From Lampris incognitus (taxonomy: Eukaryota; Chordata; Actinopteri; Lampriformes; Lampridae), in assembly GCF_029633865.1 (NCBI RefSeq), contig NC_079213.1, positions 90,295,518-90,359,517 of the forward strand: DNA of 64,000 bases, written 5' to 3'. A model generated the notes under the pieces. That model did no database searches. It saw only the letters and a program-made list of their open reading frames with translations, and was not told the origin of the DNA. Position 1 is the stretch's first letter. Each line of letters starts with the position of its first letter. The position numbers were made by a program, and so were the translations under genes. Below are positions 16,001 through 30,000 of this stretch, piece after piece.

Positions 16001-17333
16001 TTACTGGATTAGCACCAGTCAATACTCATAGCCACCTCAGGAACAGAGCTCCAGCGACCGTGCTGCTGACACGCGCCGTCCTTTCCCTCTCTTTGAATGA
16101 ATGAGAATTTGGTGTTAAAATCCTTGGCAAGCTCAGCCGTTCATCAGCATTGCTTATTGTCAAACATGCATACCTTGGTGAACTGAAACCTTATTATGGA
16201 TTAAGTATCGACTAGTAAATGTTGTATACATGTGATCCAGCAAGAAGCAATAAGTTCAATAAAACATCTTCTATAATTTTTTTTCCCCCTTAAATTCCTG
16301 TCTTCTTTGACAATAAACCATGTCATTATATTTGTAAAGGTTACATGCTGTTCTGTGAATCTTCTGCATGCCAATTGTGCATGCCTGAGGACCTAAATGA
16401 TTCAGTAAAGCTTTTATGCAATATTCTGCGATTAAAGCATTTCTTTTATTTTATTTATTTTTTTGGTCTATATGTGAGGCAGCATTTAACTGCCAGTTTG
16501 GGGCTTGTGAATTAATGCTCTCTCCCGTGCAAAATGTAAAATCAATGTAAAGCACAGAGAGAGACGGGGTACCTAAGAGGGCGCCACTGAACAGGGAGGG
16601 ACCTCCTGAGAAAGAACCGACATTTGGACAAACATTTGAAGGACACTGAGTCTATCTCAGTTCACAGCCCAACGGGTGTGGATGCATAAGATCCCTTTTT
16701 TTTAACTTTGTGTTTTTTCTATTAGATCAGACAGTGAAGGGTGACAGGAAGAACAGGGTGATGATCACCGACAACACAACAACATCCGATACCAACACAC
16801 CTCCAGACCATTCCATGCACCAGGTGGCCTACACAGAGGAAGGGAAGGAGCAAATATGGATACCTGCTATTAGGCTTTGGAGCAAAGGTGTTCTCCCACA
16901 TAATTCAACCTGGTTGAATTTCAAAACTCATATGATTACTTTTTAAGGAGAACTATGGGTTTGTTTGTTTTTTTTCCTGATAAGGTTTTTCTTGTGGAGT
17001 TTTTCCTCATTCGGGTCTAGGGTCCAAGGATACATGTTAAGCTGCAAAAAAATGTGCTTAAACCAAAAGTCGTGTCAACTCAAATCGAGGGGCTGTGTTG
17101 CTGTGTTTGGCTCTGGTCCTGCCTCCAGTTTTACAGCGCTGGCCTGCGTTGTTGTTAGTAAGCAGCAGCAGCCGTGTGATTAGACACTCACTCCAGCACG
17201 GTGAACAGCATCAGCGTCACCAACAGAGCGCAGAGAGAGGCTCCCGAACCGATAAACGTCAGCTTGGTCAGAATAACCTCCTCTTCTGGGCTCCACTTGA
17301 AGAGACAATGACAATGAGAGTGAGAGTGAGAGT

Positions 17334-17412
<79 letters not shown>

Positions 17413-19335
17413 TAAGGCTAACACACATTCATGTTATTTTGTTAGAACGGTAAACCAAAATGTCTTAGGTTCAGTCTTCTCCAATGCCCAATATGTTCAG
17501 TATTTAAAAAAAAAAAAACCGGAGGCCATAAACGTTTTCTTTCTATTTATCTTGGAAAGAGAGATTATAACGGGGAACATGGAAAGTGCAGGTGCTGCTG
17601 ATTAATTTCTAATGATAGGCACCCTCAGAATGACACCTGCTGGTTAATATGGTGTATTACACCCTTCAGGCACCGCCATTTACAGCTGTGTGATTAGAGC
17701 TGAAAGCATGAGCTCCGTTATTAAGGTACTACACTACCGTTCAAAAGTTTGGGATCACCTAAACAATTTCGTGTTTTCCATGAAAAGTCACACTTATTCA
17801 CCACCATATGTTGTGAAATGAATAGAAAATAGAGTCAAGACATTGACAAGGTTAGAAATAATGATTTGTATTTGAAATAAGATTTTTTTTACATCAAACT
17901 TTGCTTTCGTCAAAGAATCCTCCATTTGCAGCAATTACAGCATTGCAGACCTTTGGCATTCTAGCTGTTAATTTGTTGAGGTAATCTGGAGAAATTGCAC
18001 CCCACGCTTCCAGAAGCAGCTCCCACAAGTTGGATTGGTTGGATGGGCACTTCTTTGAGCAGATTGAGTTTCTGGAGCATCACATTTGTGGGGTCAATTA
18101 AACGCTCAAAATGGCCAGAAAAGAGAACTTTCATCTGAAACTCGACAGTCTATTCTTGTTCTTAGAAATGAAGGCTATTCCATGCGAGAAATTGCTAAGA
18201 AATTGAAGATTTCCTACACCGGTGTGTACTACTCCCTTCAGAGGACAGCACAAACAGGCTCTAACAGGTACTATTTAATGAAGATGCCAGTTGGGGACCT
18301 GTGAGGCGTCTGTTTCTCAAACTAGAGACTCTAATGTACTTATCTTCTTGCTCAGTTGTGCAACGCGGCCTCCCACTTCTTTTTCTACTCTGGTTAGAGC
18401 CTGTTTGTGCTGTCCTCTGAAGGGAGTAGTACACACCGGTGTAGGAAATCTTCAATTTCTTAGCAATTTCTCGCATGGAATAGCCTTCATTTCTAAGAAC
18501 AAGAATAGACTGTCGAGTTTCAGATGAAAGTTCTCTTTTTCTGGCCATTTTGAGCGTTTAATTGACCCCACAAATGTGATGCTCCAGAAACTCAATCTGC
18601 TCAAAGAAGTGCCCATCCAACCAATCCAACTTGTGGGAGCTGCTTCTGGAAGCGTGGGGTGCAATTTCTCCAGATTACCTCAACAAATTAACAGCTAGAA
18701 TGCCAAAGGTCTGCAATGCTGTAATTGCTGCAAATGGAGGATTCTTTGACGAAAGCAAAGTTTGATGTAAAAAAAATCTTATTTCAAATACAAATCATTA
18801 TTTCTAACCTTGTCAATGTCTTGACTCTATTTTCTATTCATTTCACAACATATGGTGGTGAATAAGTGTGACTTTTCATGGAAAACACAAAATTGTTTGG
18901 GTGATCCCAAACTTTTGAACGGTAGTGTACATATTGTCATGAGAACAGTTTATCAACATTATTCATTTCAATAATCCGGGGGAATTATTTTGGCACAATA
19001 ATTTCACAAAATTACTTCGTTGCGTACAAAACATCCTAAATCAACCCCTTTTTAAACACAATCAAGTCTTCCTGTATACCTGGAGTGCCAGCATGCTATG
19101 ACTACTAACAAAAAAAGGGAGGAAAAAAAAGATTTAAGAAGACAAAATGTTCAACCTTTTCGAGCACTGATTAGACATACAGAATTTGATCAAGCTACCT
19201 TGGACTCCAGATAATTCATCAGCACAGCGAAGTTAGTAGTGTGGTCACAAAGACAGGATGTGACATCCGAGCCTGCATGTGTCACCCTACAGCCCTCACT
19301 GGACCAGGAATTGGCATTACTCTGCCTACACACAC

Positions 19336-19433
<98 letters not shown>

Positions 19434-22400
19434 CATAAGTAAGCGGTCAACAGATCACTTTGCTCCTTTATTAATTACCTGAAAACAGAAATACAGCAGC
19501 ATCACTCCCATCTATTGACTCCCCGCTGACACATTCAGTGGGGATAGCCAAGCATGCTGCTGGTCATACTTACATCAGGCTGAAATTCCAGAAGACACAA
19601 ACAGGCGTTACGCTCTGTGAATACTCCGCCTAGAAACACAGACACATGTTTTCATTCTCTGTCTGTCTCTCTCTCTCTCTCTTGCTCTTTCTCTATGTCT
19701 CTTTCTTTTGCAAAATCTTGGAATCCAATCAGCGTAAAGCAACATGGAAAAAAGCCAGCGGTGACTTACCGAGGAGAAAATACCCCTGCCAATACTCAAA
19801 AAATAAAATACTGTACATGTCAGGTTCATGATCTGTATGCTGTATTAGGAGAGTTTATATGAGAACATTAAGTTCTTTTTACCAGCACTTGTTTCCTATT
19901 GACAAAGGGGGATTTCTTTTTCCCCAAATATGGGACTTGCCAGAATTAAACATTTTTCCGTCTCCAGAGGCTGAACAGTGTACAGACACAACATATAACA
20001 AATCTACAAAGTATATTTAAGACGATTAAGTTATCTAATAGTGTCTGAAGGGTTAAGTTGTATTTTCCAAAAACAGGTAGAGAAAATGTGCCACATAGCT
20101 CAAATAATTTGGCTCATTTCAGTTTTACTATTTTTGGAAGTTCCCAAAACGAGTGGAATCTTGGTGATGTGGACCAGATCACTAACCTTTGTCCAGATTA
20201 TGTAACTTAATTGTGAAAACCAACTTTTTTCCATGAAGAAGAGAATAAAAACAGTTTTAAGGCTAAAAACAACACTGAGCCTTGTGTTAAAAGAGACATT
20301 GTTTGCAGTGTGCAAGACGCTCATAGCTCTATGAACTACATCTTGTTATTGCTTGGTTTAGGGCTCACCACTGCACTGCATTTTTGTCTCCACTGCCATT
20401 TGATTGTTGATGTTTACCTTAAACCAACAAATACTGATCAGTAAAGGTTTGATTCTCATCATCCACTGGAACACAAACTAGGAGTCATCAGGACACTGTG
20501 CCACTGAGCTAACGACATCCCCACCGACACAGTGGCCGAGGAAGGGGAAAAATCCCACATTAAACAGGCCCTGGTTAAGTGTGGTTATCCTAACTGTGCG
20601 TTTGTCAAAGCCAGGAAGACGCCCAAACAGTGTTCCAACCAATCAAAGAGAGGAGAAGGACAACAGCTACCTAAGCATAAACCAGTGGTGATTCTGTATG
20701 TGGCGGGAGTGTCAGAACAGTTGAGGCGCATATTTTCCAAACACCGCATCTCAGTTGCTTTCAAACCCCAAAACACGCTGTGCCAGAAATTGGTCCACCC
20801 TAAGGATCAGGTCCCCCGGCACAAATAGAGCAATATAGTGTACGCTGTTAAGTGCCAGGAGGACTGCCGTGACTTGTACATCAGGGAAACCAAACAGACA
20901 CTGGCCAAGAGGATGGCACAACACAGAAGAGCTAACACGTCAGGCCAGGACTCCACAGTCTACACCATCTACAGGCCAGTGGCCACTCTTTCAAGGATGA
21001 GGATGTGCACATCCTTGATACGGAGGAACAATGGTTTGCATGAGGAGTCAAAAAGGCCATCTAAGGGGCGTCCAGGTGGCATAGCAGTCTATTCCATTGC
21101 CTACCAACACAGGGATCGCCGGTTCGAATCCCCATGTAACCACCGGCTTGGTCGGGCGTCCGTACAGACACAATTGGCCATGTCTGAGGGTGGGAAGCCG
21201 GATGTGGGTATGTGTCCTGTAACAGATGGTCGTACTGTGTCACCTAGGAGCGACATCATTAGGCAGCACCTTTTTTCTGCTTTGAATCAGTTGAGCAGCA
21301 CACACACCAATGAACGGATGGACATCGCTGAGCTCCTGTTTATTTTGACCCTCAACTCAAGAATAACGTTTTGGTTATGGTTGGCTTCTATTGTCCATGT
21401 ATGTTGCAATAGTAGCACCACAACTGGGCTTGGTGAGGTTGATGTGAGTAATAGCAAAAATCAACGAGCATTTGTGAAATCCCAGCACTTGTGTGGATGT
21501 GAGTTTTGCCTTCGTCTTCCACTGCCTCAGCCAAGACATACGGACCTAAACCGTTACAGTCCTGGTCGCTGCACTAGCGCCTCCTCTGGTCGGTTGGTCA
21601 GGGTGCCAGTTCGGGGGGGAGGGGGAACTTGGGGGGAATAGCATGATCCTCACATGCGCTACGTCCCCCTGGTGAAACTCCTCACTGTTAGGTGAAAAGA
21701 AGCGGCTGGTGACTCCATGTGTATCGGAGGAGACATGTGGTAGTCTGCAATCCTCCCCAAATCGGCAGAGGGGGTGGAGCAGTGACCGGGATGGCTCGGG
21801 AAGGGTGGAGTAATTGGCCGGATACAATTGGAGAGAAAAAGGGGGGGAAAATCCATAATAATAATTTTTAAAAAAAAGAAGAAGCCATCTATGTGAAGAG
21901 GGAACAATTATCCCTGAACTGGGCGGCGGGGGCTAAGAGTACATCTGTCGCCATCTTACAATGCTGTGATTGCAAACATTCCCCAATCCTCTGTGAATAG
22001 TACACATGGCCATTGTAACTCTAGTTAATGGTCACGGCAATTTGCATATGAAACTGACTGTTGGTTTTGGTCATTACATCACTGTATTGTTTCTAAGGGT
22101 GGGGATACCTGCAGTCAGTTTAGACCGAAGAGGTCACTTAGATGAGTGATGAAACGTTTCTCTAAACAAACGTTGTGTCACGATGAACTGATTCACCTTT
22201 CTGTGACTTTCCTACCTGGATTATTGAGCATGCATAAAGACACTGCCATTAAAGTGTGGAGACAGAAGTAGAGCATACCACATGTGAAGAGGAGAGGGTG
22301 TACTGGACCGTCACAGGGATGGTTTGAGCCTTAGAGGGGTCTCGCACAGCAGCTGAGATGACAGCAGTGGTCAGATGACCTATAAGACTGCTTAAAGAAG

Positions 22401-23975
22401 GACACATGTGGTTTGCCATTTGAAACAAAACTAGTGATACTCTCACCAAAAAAAAAATTGGTGGCATGAAATTAAAACATGAGTTAATAATGAAACTACT
22501 GTTATTTGAAGATGCCTCTATTAAAGACAGTTCAGTTCTTGAAAAATTATTCACCTGTCTTTCTAGAAATGTTGACTGACAAATTTCAGGTAGGAACGCT
22601 TTTCCGAAATTAACGTGATGTTTTGGATTCAGCTTTTCAAAATGAGTGAAAACGATTGAATTTTTGACATCCAACGCCAAGCTCAAGTCTGTTAGAATCT
22701 GATCCAGCCCTAGGAATTTGAAGACTGCGTCAACCATGCATAAAAATGTTGTAACCTCACCTGAGCTTGATGGGTACAGATTTCTCCTAAGCTCGAACCC
22801 AACAAGTCTGACAACCAAGTCATCAAATACGGAGCGGTCAAAGAAAACATTCAGCACATGTCCATGCTGACCAGTCAGTTTACGTAGTTTAGGGATGAAT
22901 TTAAGCTTTGGGTTTGACCCTAAACTGTTACAGGATGAAAACACTTTTAATCTAAAACAGGTCGACTACATAACAGATTGTCCTGCAACTTTTGAAAAGA
23001 TTCAGGGGAAACAGAAAGTCTAGGAATGCCTACCCTTCCATGTTGTTCTGGTTCTTTGAGGATGTTTCCTGCTCTGTTCCCGACAGGATCTCATTCAAAC
23101 GGCTGTAGTAGGTATGGATGAACATCACCTTCTCATATCCTGACGGGAAATAACAGAAGACAATAGCAATTTAGTGTTTGGCCTTTATTGTTTGGGGTTT
23201 TGTTTTCCTGAGTATTTAGCCCGGCCCCCACCCCCCCTTTTGTTTTTAGCATTGTCCTTCATATTTGTACAGCCATACACATTCACACCTCAGTACTGTA
23301 CCACCACAGAATTTGATTGGGAGAACTAGGAGGAAAATAACTTACTTGATGGCATAACAGCAAGTTGAATCAATTCATCCAGACACAACATTTATTGGGA
23401 TAAATGTTGTTTTCAGTCGTTGTGTCACTGTGTTGTCTGTGAGAGTGGGAATACCCACAGTCAGCTGAGACTGAAGAAGTTAATTAGATGAGCGATGAAA
23501 CTTTTCTCCCAATAAATGCTGAGTCCAGACAAACTGATTCAACTTTCTGGTATTTCCTTACCTGGATTATGAAGCATGATTGTTGAACATATTATATCAT
23601 ACCTGATTATTGAACATATCAAGACATTACTTAATGGCACCTTCATAGTAATTGCAGAGGGATAGAATGGTGTTACAAAAAAATACCGAGAGATAAATGT
23701 GTTTGTACAGTATGTTTTTGTTTGCATGCGCTCATGCACAACTACTTGCATCTGTACTACAACACATGTAATAATCTGTGTGTAAATGTGTGTGCACAGG
23801 CAAAGCAGCCATCAAGAATCTGAGTGAATAAATTCTTATCTGTTTTCTCTTTTGTTTTTTTGTTTTTCTTAGTGTGAGTCTATGAATAATATTGTGTGTG
23901 TACATAGTGTGTTTGTGTGTGTGCATACATTAATGGTAACCTTTGAACATTTGTGTGTGTGTGAGAGAGAGAGAG

Positions 23976-24053
<78 letters not shown>

Positions 24054-27000
24054 CGAGAGAGAGAGAGATATTTGCTCACAGGGTGTTGCAATACGTCTAG
24101 TGCAGCATGCTAGTGAGACATTGCATGTAGGGATGTATGTGACCTTCCTCCTTTAGCCCCTGTCGCTGGCCAACCCAATCCTGGGTAAAGGAAGCCAAGC
24201 TCATAAGTCTTCCGAGGCCAGTGCAAAGCCTCTCCCTCACCAAAACTCCTACCCAAGCCTCCTCATGATAGTTCACAGTAGTCTCGCAACTCCGGGCAAA
24301 ACTGGTAGGGGATCTCGAAGTTGCAGTGGTCCCCAGAGGCGTGATGACTGGGCCCACCCTGCCAACCATTGCCCTGCCCTGCTGTCTTGTGGGTAAGTCC
24401 AAGAAGCCAAAGGCTAAGGGAGCACACCCTGACAGAAAAGCAAGCTATGGCGGCAAGCTTTGAGGTGGCATCTGGCAGAGTGGACAACCGGCAGCCTCCT
24501 GCAACAGGGATAGATGCGAGTTGTCTGGGACTATCCCTTGCCACTGGAACGCATCTCCTTTATGTCAAGAACATGATGTTGGGAAAAGCGCAATCCCCAT
24601 GTCACTCTAAACATCTTCAATGCGCAGGTACCTACAACCCCTTGTTGGGAGTCTTCCATCTATACGCTACCTCTTAAAAGTCTGCTGGCGATGGGGTGCC
24701 TGGTGACAGGAGTAGGGCTAAATGACCTGGGAGCTCCTAGTCAGGCCCCTACACAGCAGCGGCACAGGGTATAGGTCACTAGCAGCTGGGACTGAGCTAC
24801 TTTCAGCAGACCCCTGTGTGTCTGAGCAGCCCTCTTCGGGGACCACATTGCTCACCCTGAACAGGGAAAGGCCTAGAAAAGGTGGCCCAAACATTGCCCA
24901 CTCAAAACGTTCCAGGATAGGCTACTGCACTTATCAGGACATTCCGCTTGCGGTCGAAAACACAATAGAAAAGTAAAGCACATTTTCCTGTGGCTTGGAG
25001 CATGGACTATAAGAACTCTTCCTGAGCTTTAGCCATGGTACAGATAGGCCCGAGTGTCTGAATGCACCAATCGCAACAGAGCTAAAGCGATACAAAATCG
25101 ATATCGCTGCCCTAGAGAGACTAGAATCCTTGGCAAAGGATCTCTTAGAGAAGAGAACAGTGGCTATACTTTCTTTTGTAGGGGATACCCAACAGAAGCT
25201 AAACATCTGCATGGTGTGGGGCTAGCAATAAAAGAACTGCCTCCTGCCCAACCTGACAGAAACAACCATTGGCGTAAGTGAAATACTCATGTCGCACCGT
25301 ATCCCTCTTGCTGAAAAACAGTATGTCATCATCTTATAGTGCTTAGTGCTTTAGTGCTTATTTTTAGCGTTACACGGACAAGTGCTTCATGAAGATGAAG
25401 TAAAAGATTGCTACTACCAGCAGTTGGATGATGCCCTCATTAAGGTTCCCAAGAAAGACAAAATTCTTCTGGGGGATTTCAATGCAAGAGTTAGGATTAA
25501 TCATGAGGTTTGGAAAGGAGCAATCAGACGCCATGGAATTAGGCATATGAATGCTAATGGTCTTGGGCTGCTGAACCTATGTGCCAAACATCAGCTCTCA
25601 ATAACCAACACCATGTTCCAGATGAAGAACAGATACAAAACCTCCTGGATGCACCCACCATCAAAGCACTGGTACCTGATCGACTACATCATTGTTAGAA
25701 GATCTGACATTAGGGATGTTTGTATCACTCGAGCCATGAGAGGGGCTGAATGTTATACAGATCACTGAATGATATTAGCCAAACTCCATCTCATGGTACG
25801 CTCCTGCTGAAGACTGACGAATCCATTGACAAAAAAAAAAGGACTTCCATCAGCAAGCACCCTGCTGAATGAATCAGCAGCCCAGACTATTTGGCTATAG
25901 CATCAAAAAGTACCAGGACTCGTTTGATGCAAATGCCACATACATCAGCACTCTTATGCATAGTATGCACAGAGCACACAAAACTAGCCTTGATCACCCT
26001 GCTTCACAGCCACTAAAGCGGGAATGGCAACAGCAAAGGAAGATAGTCCAGCAGGAACTGCGACACCTGCATATTGAGTGGTGGATTTCCAAAGCTCAAA
26101 AAATTCAAAACTGTGCAGACAAGCATGACACGCACAACTTTTATATAATAACTTATATAAAAACCATCTATGGGCCAAGAAGCTGCTCTGTATGTCCTAT
26201 TAGAAGCGCTGATGGATCCACCCTCATAAAGTACCAGGTCAAGATCACTTAACGATGGAGAGAACACTTTTAAGCATTCCTCAATCACTTCAACACAGTG
26301 AACACCTCCATCCTTGATGAGCTGCCATTGCTGCCCACCATCCAGACCCTCGATGCGCCACCATCCTTCAGCCAAGTCTTCTCAGCCAAATCACTGAAGA
26401 ACAACAAAAGCCCAGGTCCTGATTCTATCTCTGCCGAAATTCTAAAGCGAGGAGGATACCTCTGCACAGTTTACCTGTTCATTGCTGAGTTGTGGAAGTA
26501 GTAACGTGTCCCTCATCAGTGGAGGGATGCAAACATCATCACCACATACAAGAACAAGGGTAATAAATTAGCTGCTGTGGGGGTATACAGTCAAATGGGA
26601 TTGTCTTTTAACATCTCCAAAACAGAAATCCTCTGCCAATGGTCATCTGATCCCCCCACCAGAACGTCCCAACTTTTACATCTCAGACTCTCCTCTTGCC
26701 CTTGTACCACACTTCAAATACCTTGGTAGCATCCTCTCTGGTGACTGCAACATTGATCAGGACATCCAAAATAGGATCCAGCAGGCCTTGTGCTCATTTG
26801 GACACCTCAGGAAGCAGTTTTCACCAACAACAACCTGCACCTCAATACAAAGATTGCAGTCTATCAGGCAGTGTGCCTATCCACACTTCTCTATGGATGT
26901 GAGACATGGACGCTTTACAGCCGCCACCTGAAACAACTTGAGGCCTTTCACATAAAATGCCTCCAGCGGATGTTTCACATCTGGAGATTCTAAAATACAT

Positions 27001-30000
27001 CAGCGGCAGGAGCATAAAAACCACCATCTTTCACCACCAATTCAGATGGCTTGGCCACCTCATCAGGATGCCAGAGGACTGCATCCCTTGTAAGGTCTTC
27101 TATGGCCAGCTGAGGCCAGAACACCACTCAGCCATTGGACCAAAAAAGAGGTTCAAAGACCAGCTGAATGTCTCCCTTAAGAAGTGTGAACTTCACCCTG
27201 GCACACTAGAGATGGCAGCTGCTGATCGACCCAACTGGCACCATCTATGCCATGAAGGCGCGAAGCTTGCTGAGAGAAAAAAGGGAGGAAAAGCACCTGG
27301 CAAAGAAGCGCAGGAGACACAAATCCACAGTTGCAGTTAATTCCACACCACCCTCTGCCAGTGCCTTCGTGTGTACTGCCTGTGGAAGACAGTGTGCATC
27401 CCGCATTGGACTTTACAGCCACCAAAGGACTCATAATAAATAAAAGTAGGAGTCATCATTGGACACAATGAAGAAGTGTGTGTGTGTGTGTGTGTGTGTC
27501 TGGATTTGTTTACAGTCCATTATTTTGGCCTCTGCACCTGAGTAATGGAGTCATGAGTGCCATGGTTTGCATGCATGTATGCGCGTTTTCTACCGAGTGT
27601 GTGTAGTCTCTGGAGCTCAAAATCAGTGATGAGCAACTCGTCTTGGCTGCTGCTGGCAGTGTGTGTGCCAAGTGTTGATGGCTTGAAGACATGGCGGCAG
27701 CTTGCCTGAGACAGTCTCTGCCATTCCATGTGCACATCTGGACACAAGACAGGAGAAGACATTCACAGTGACAGGGAGGAATGTGATTTGACAAAAAGAA
27801 ACTCATTTCCAACATCAAAGAAATTCATGTCATGGGTACAGAGATGATTTAGTATTGACCTTTGCGTAAAGTGTGAGTAGATTTTTTTTTGTCCTTTGAG
27901 ACCAAGAGCTCTTGTTTCCAGATGGTGCAAGGCCGGAGGTAGCACTAACGCAGACTTAGTGACAATTTCGTTGGGTGCAAGGTGATTTTTCTCTGCCTGG
28001 GCACGGCTGCTAATTTCCAGCTTGCCATGATATCGCTTGCGCCGAAATGGGCATGGGGGCGCAGTAGAGGGTGTCATTCAAAACCAGGTGGCGCAGTGCT
28101 AGTTTGGTGTCAAATAAAACATAATATTACACCTGCATCTCCGCCTGGTCACACCACATTTTAGCGCAGACGGACGCGTTGCGTGGTAGTTTCTGGGCTT
28201 TAGGCGAAGGTGCACTAAGCATGGACTTATCCAAAATCACACACGCCACTGTTGTGTATGTTATGCTGGCCCATTTCAGTAAATATCAAAATATCATCAA
28301 AATATCTTCACATGTATCATTGTCTTCCGACGTAAAGCAGTCATTGTGCATCATTGTGCATGGAAAACGTCATGGTGACACAGATTTCAATATTTCAATT
28401 AACCTCATTCAACCTGAAAAAAATGAACTGATTGCCTAGGCTAATTAATCCATGATCATAACTATTTAAGGTCTCCTGCTGTGTTCATAGAATGCATAGG
28501 AAAGGCAGAACTGCTGGTTAGAATGAAGACACGTTAAACGGTAACCTGTCAAATAATCATGTTTGTCATATCACTCTGGAATTGGTGTTAATGTCTGTTG
28601 AATGTGCACGTGGCAACTCTGCACCTCCCAAACAAGGACATCATGGGTTGTGGCTAGATGGGGTATAGCCACGGACGGAAGTGACGCAAAATCTTGCTGC
28701 ATGTAACTTTAGCAGGTCCGTGGCTGTACCCCATCTAGCCACAACCCCAGTCTACTATGTCCCGTAATTAGCAAAAAATTATTGGCCATGCCTTAGATCG
28801 ACTTGTGCCGTGAACTAGCACCAGTGTCTTCAACTGCGCTATGACCCAGAAATTAGACCCCTAAGTGTTTTTGTGCAGTCAAGAATGTCTAACATTTAAT
28901 CAATGTTCTGTATGCGTTGAGTCTGTTTAATGACCGCTAGACCCTCTTTTGATTTCAAAAGAAAACTCTTTTTTTAAGATACACCATACTTGTCATACAT
29001 TTCCAATAATAAGACTTTTGTTGGCTGTCATAAAAAATGATAATAAAATACAATATAAGTTTATCATATGCAGGCTACTGTGCGAATTGTTACAGTATCA
29101 CACAACCAACAGTGTTGTTTTGACACATTTCCATTACCTAGGTTCTTGGTGGAGAGAGTGAAACCTCTCCCTTCAGCAGACAGCACATCTGCAAGAGCTT
29201 CAGTGAGTCTGTCAATGCTCCTCACAATGGTGTATGGCCCCACACTGACCTGTATGACAGATGCCGAGTGGCCAAGTGGTTAGAGAGACTGTGCTGACCT
29301 CTCCAAATGTACCCTTGAGCAAGACACAGAACTGATACCACCCCCTCCATTTTAACCAAGTATCAACTATGTTCCTCGATTGTAAACCATAGCCACACTG
29401 TGAATTTCAAACCAAGGGAAACATTCAAATACACTGAGCTGATGCCTTTTTACAGAGTGATTTAGAAGGACCACAACAGTTGAATGAGCTTTCAGTTCCG
29501 ATATCACTAATGTAACGAGCTGCAAATGTGTGTAAAGGTCGGAGTCTTAGCACTATTAAATACAATATTACTGTAACTGTAAAAACAATAACAAAAAGTG
29601 TGACACTTCCACACTATGTTTATACATACAAACCTGTCCGATTGCACGGTAGAAATGTACATTTTCAATATGCATTTCAACACACATGCGTGCAATACAT
29701 CTGAAGGGTATGGCAGTTAACTGAATGATCACAGGCACACAAATCCAATCTTTCTACAGCTGGATCAACACGGAATGAGTAGATAATCATATTCAACACT
29801 GTGCACAGGATCAGATCCTTTTTTTTTTTTTTTTTTTTGGTCAACCCTTTTGGTGAATTTCATGTCAACTTTCACAACTGTAGTTGTAAACATTAAATAA
29901 CTGCTTCCCGTTTTAGCTAATCTGAAAGCACTGTAGAACAGCGCTTCTTCTGGCTTGTCAATTTTAATTTTCCGTCATTCCGGGCAACTATTTGGCATGA

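Larger units (their letters stand above)
20430..22242 (+). mobile_element. Penelope-like retroelement, degenerate 3' part
   Basis: Fragments before and after an inserted SINE read as the C-terminal part of a Penelope-type protein. They include KLVHPKDQVPRHK, then YAVKCQEDCRDLYIRETKQT, which resembles a GIY-YIG endonuclease (YIGETKQ in intact copies), and after the SINE KEAIYVKRE-like codons. The GIY-YIG Gly is Arg here and stops are present, so it is dead. A non-coding tail ends with GAGCATGCATAAAGACA near 22242. It lies in the adgrd2 intron between exons 12 and 11. Confidence 0.75.

Noticed and set aside
20838..21641. 267-codon plus-strand frame as a gene
   Set aside because: It is a chimera of Penelope remnant, SINE and solo-LTR-like insert.
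22380..22381. Acceptor TTATAG for adgrd2 exon 11
   Set aside because: It puts the exon out of frame and runs into a stop; the acceptor AAGCAG eight bases earlier (in gene sense) restores the phase.
24330..27450. Host gene with endonuclease and zinc finger
   Set aside because: The domain order endonuclease, RT, finger, together with frameshifts and deletion, marks a dead LINE.
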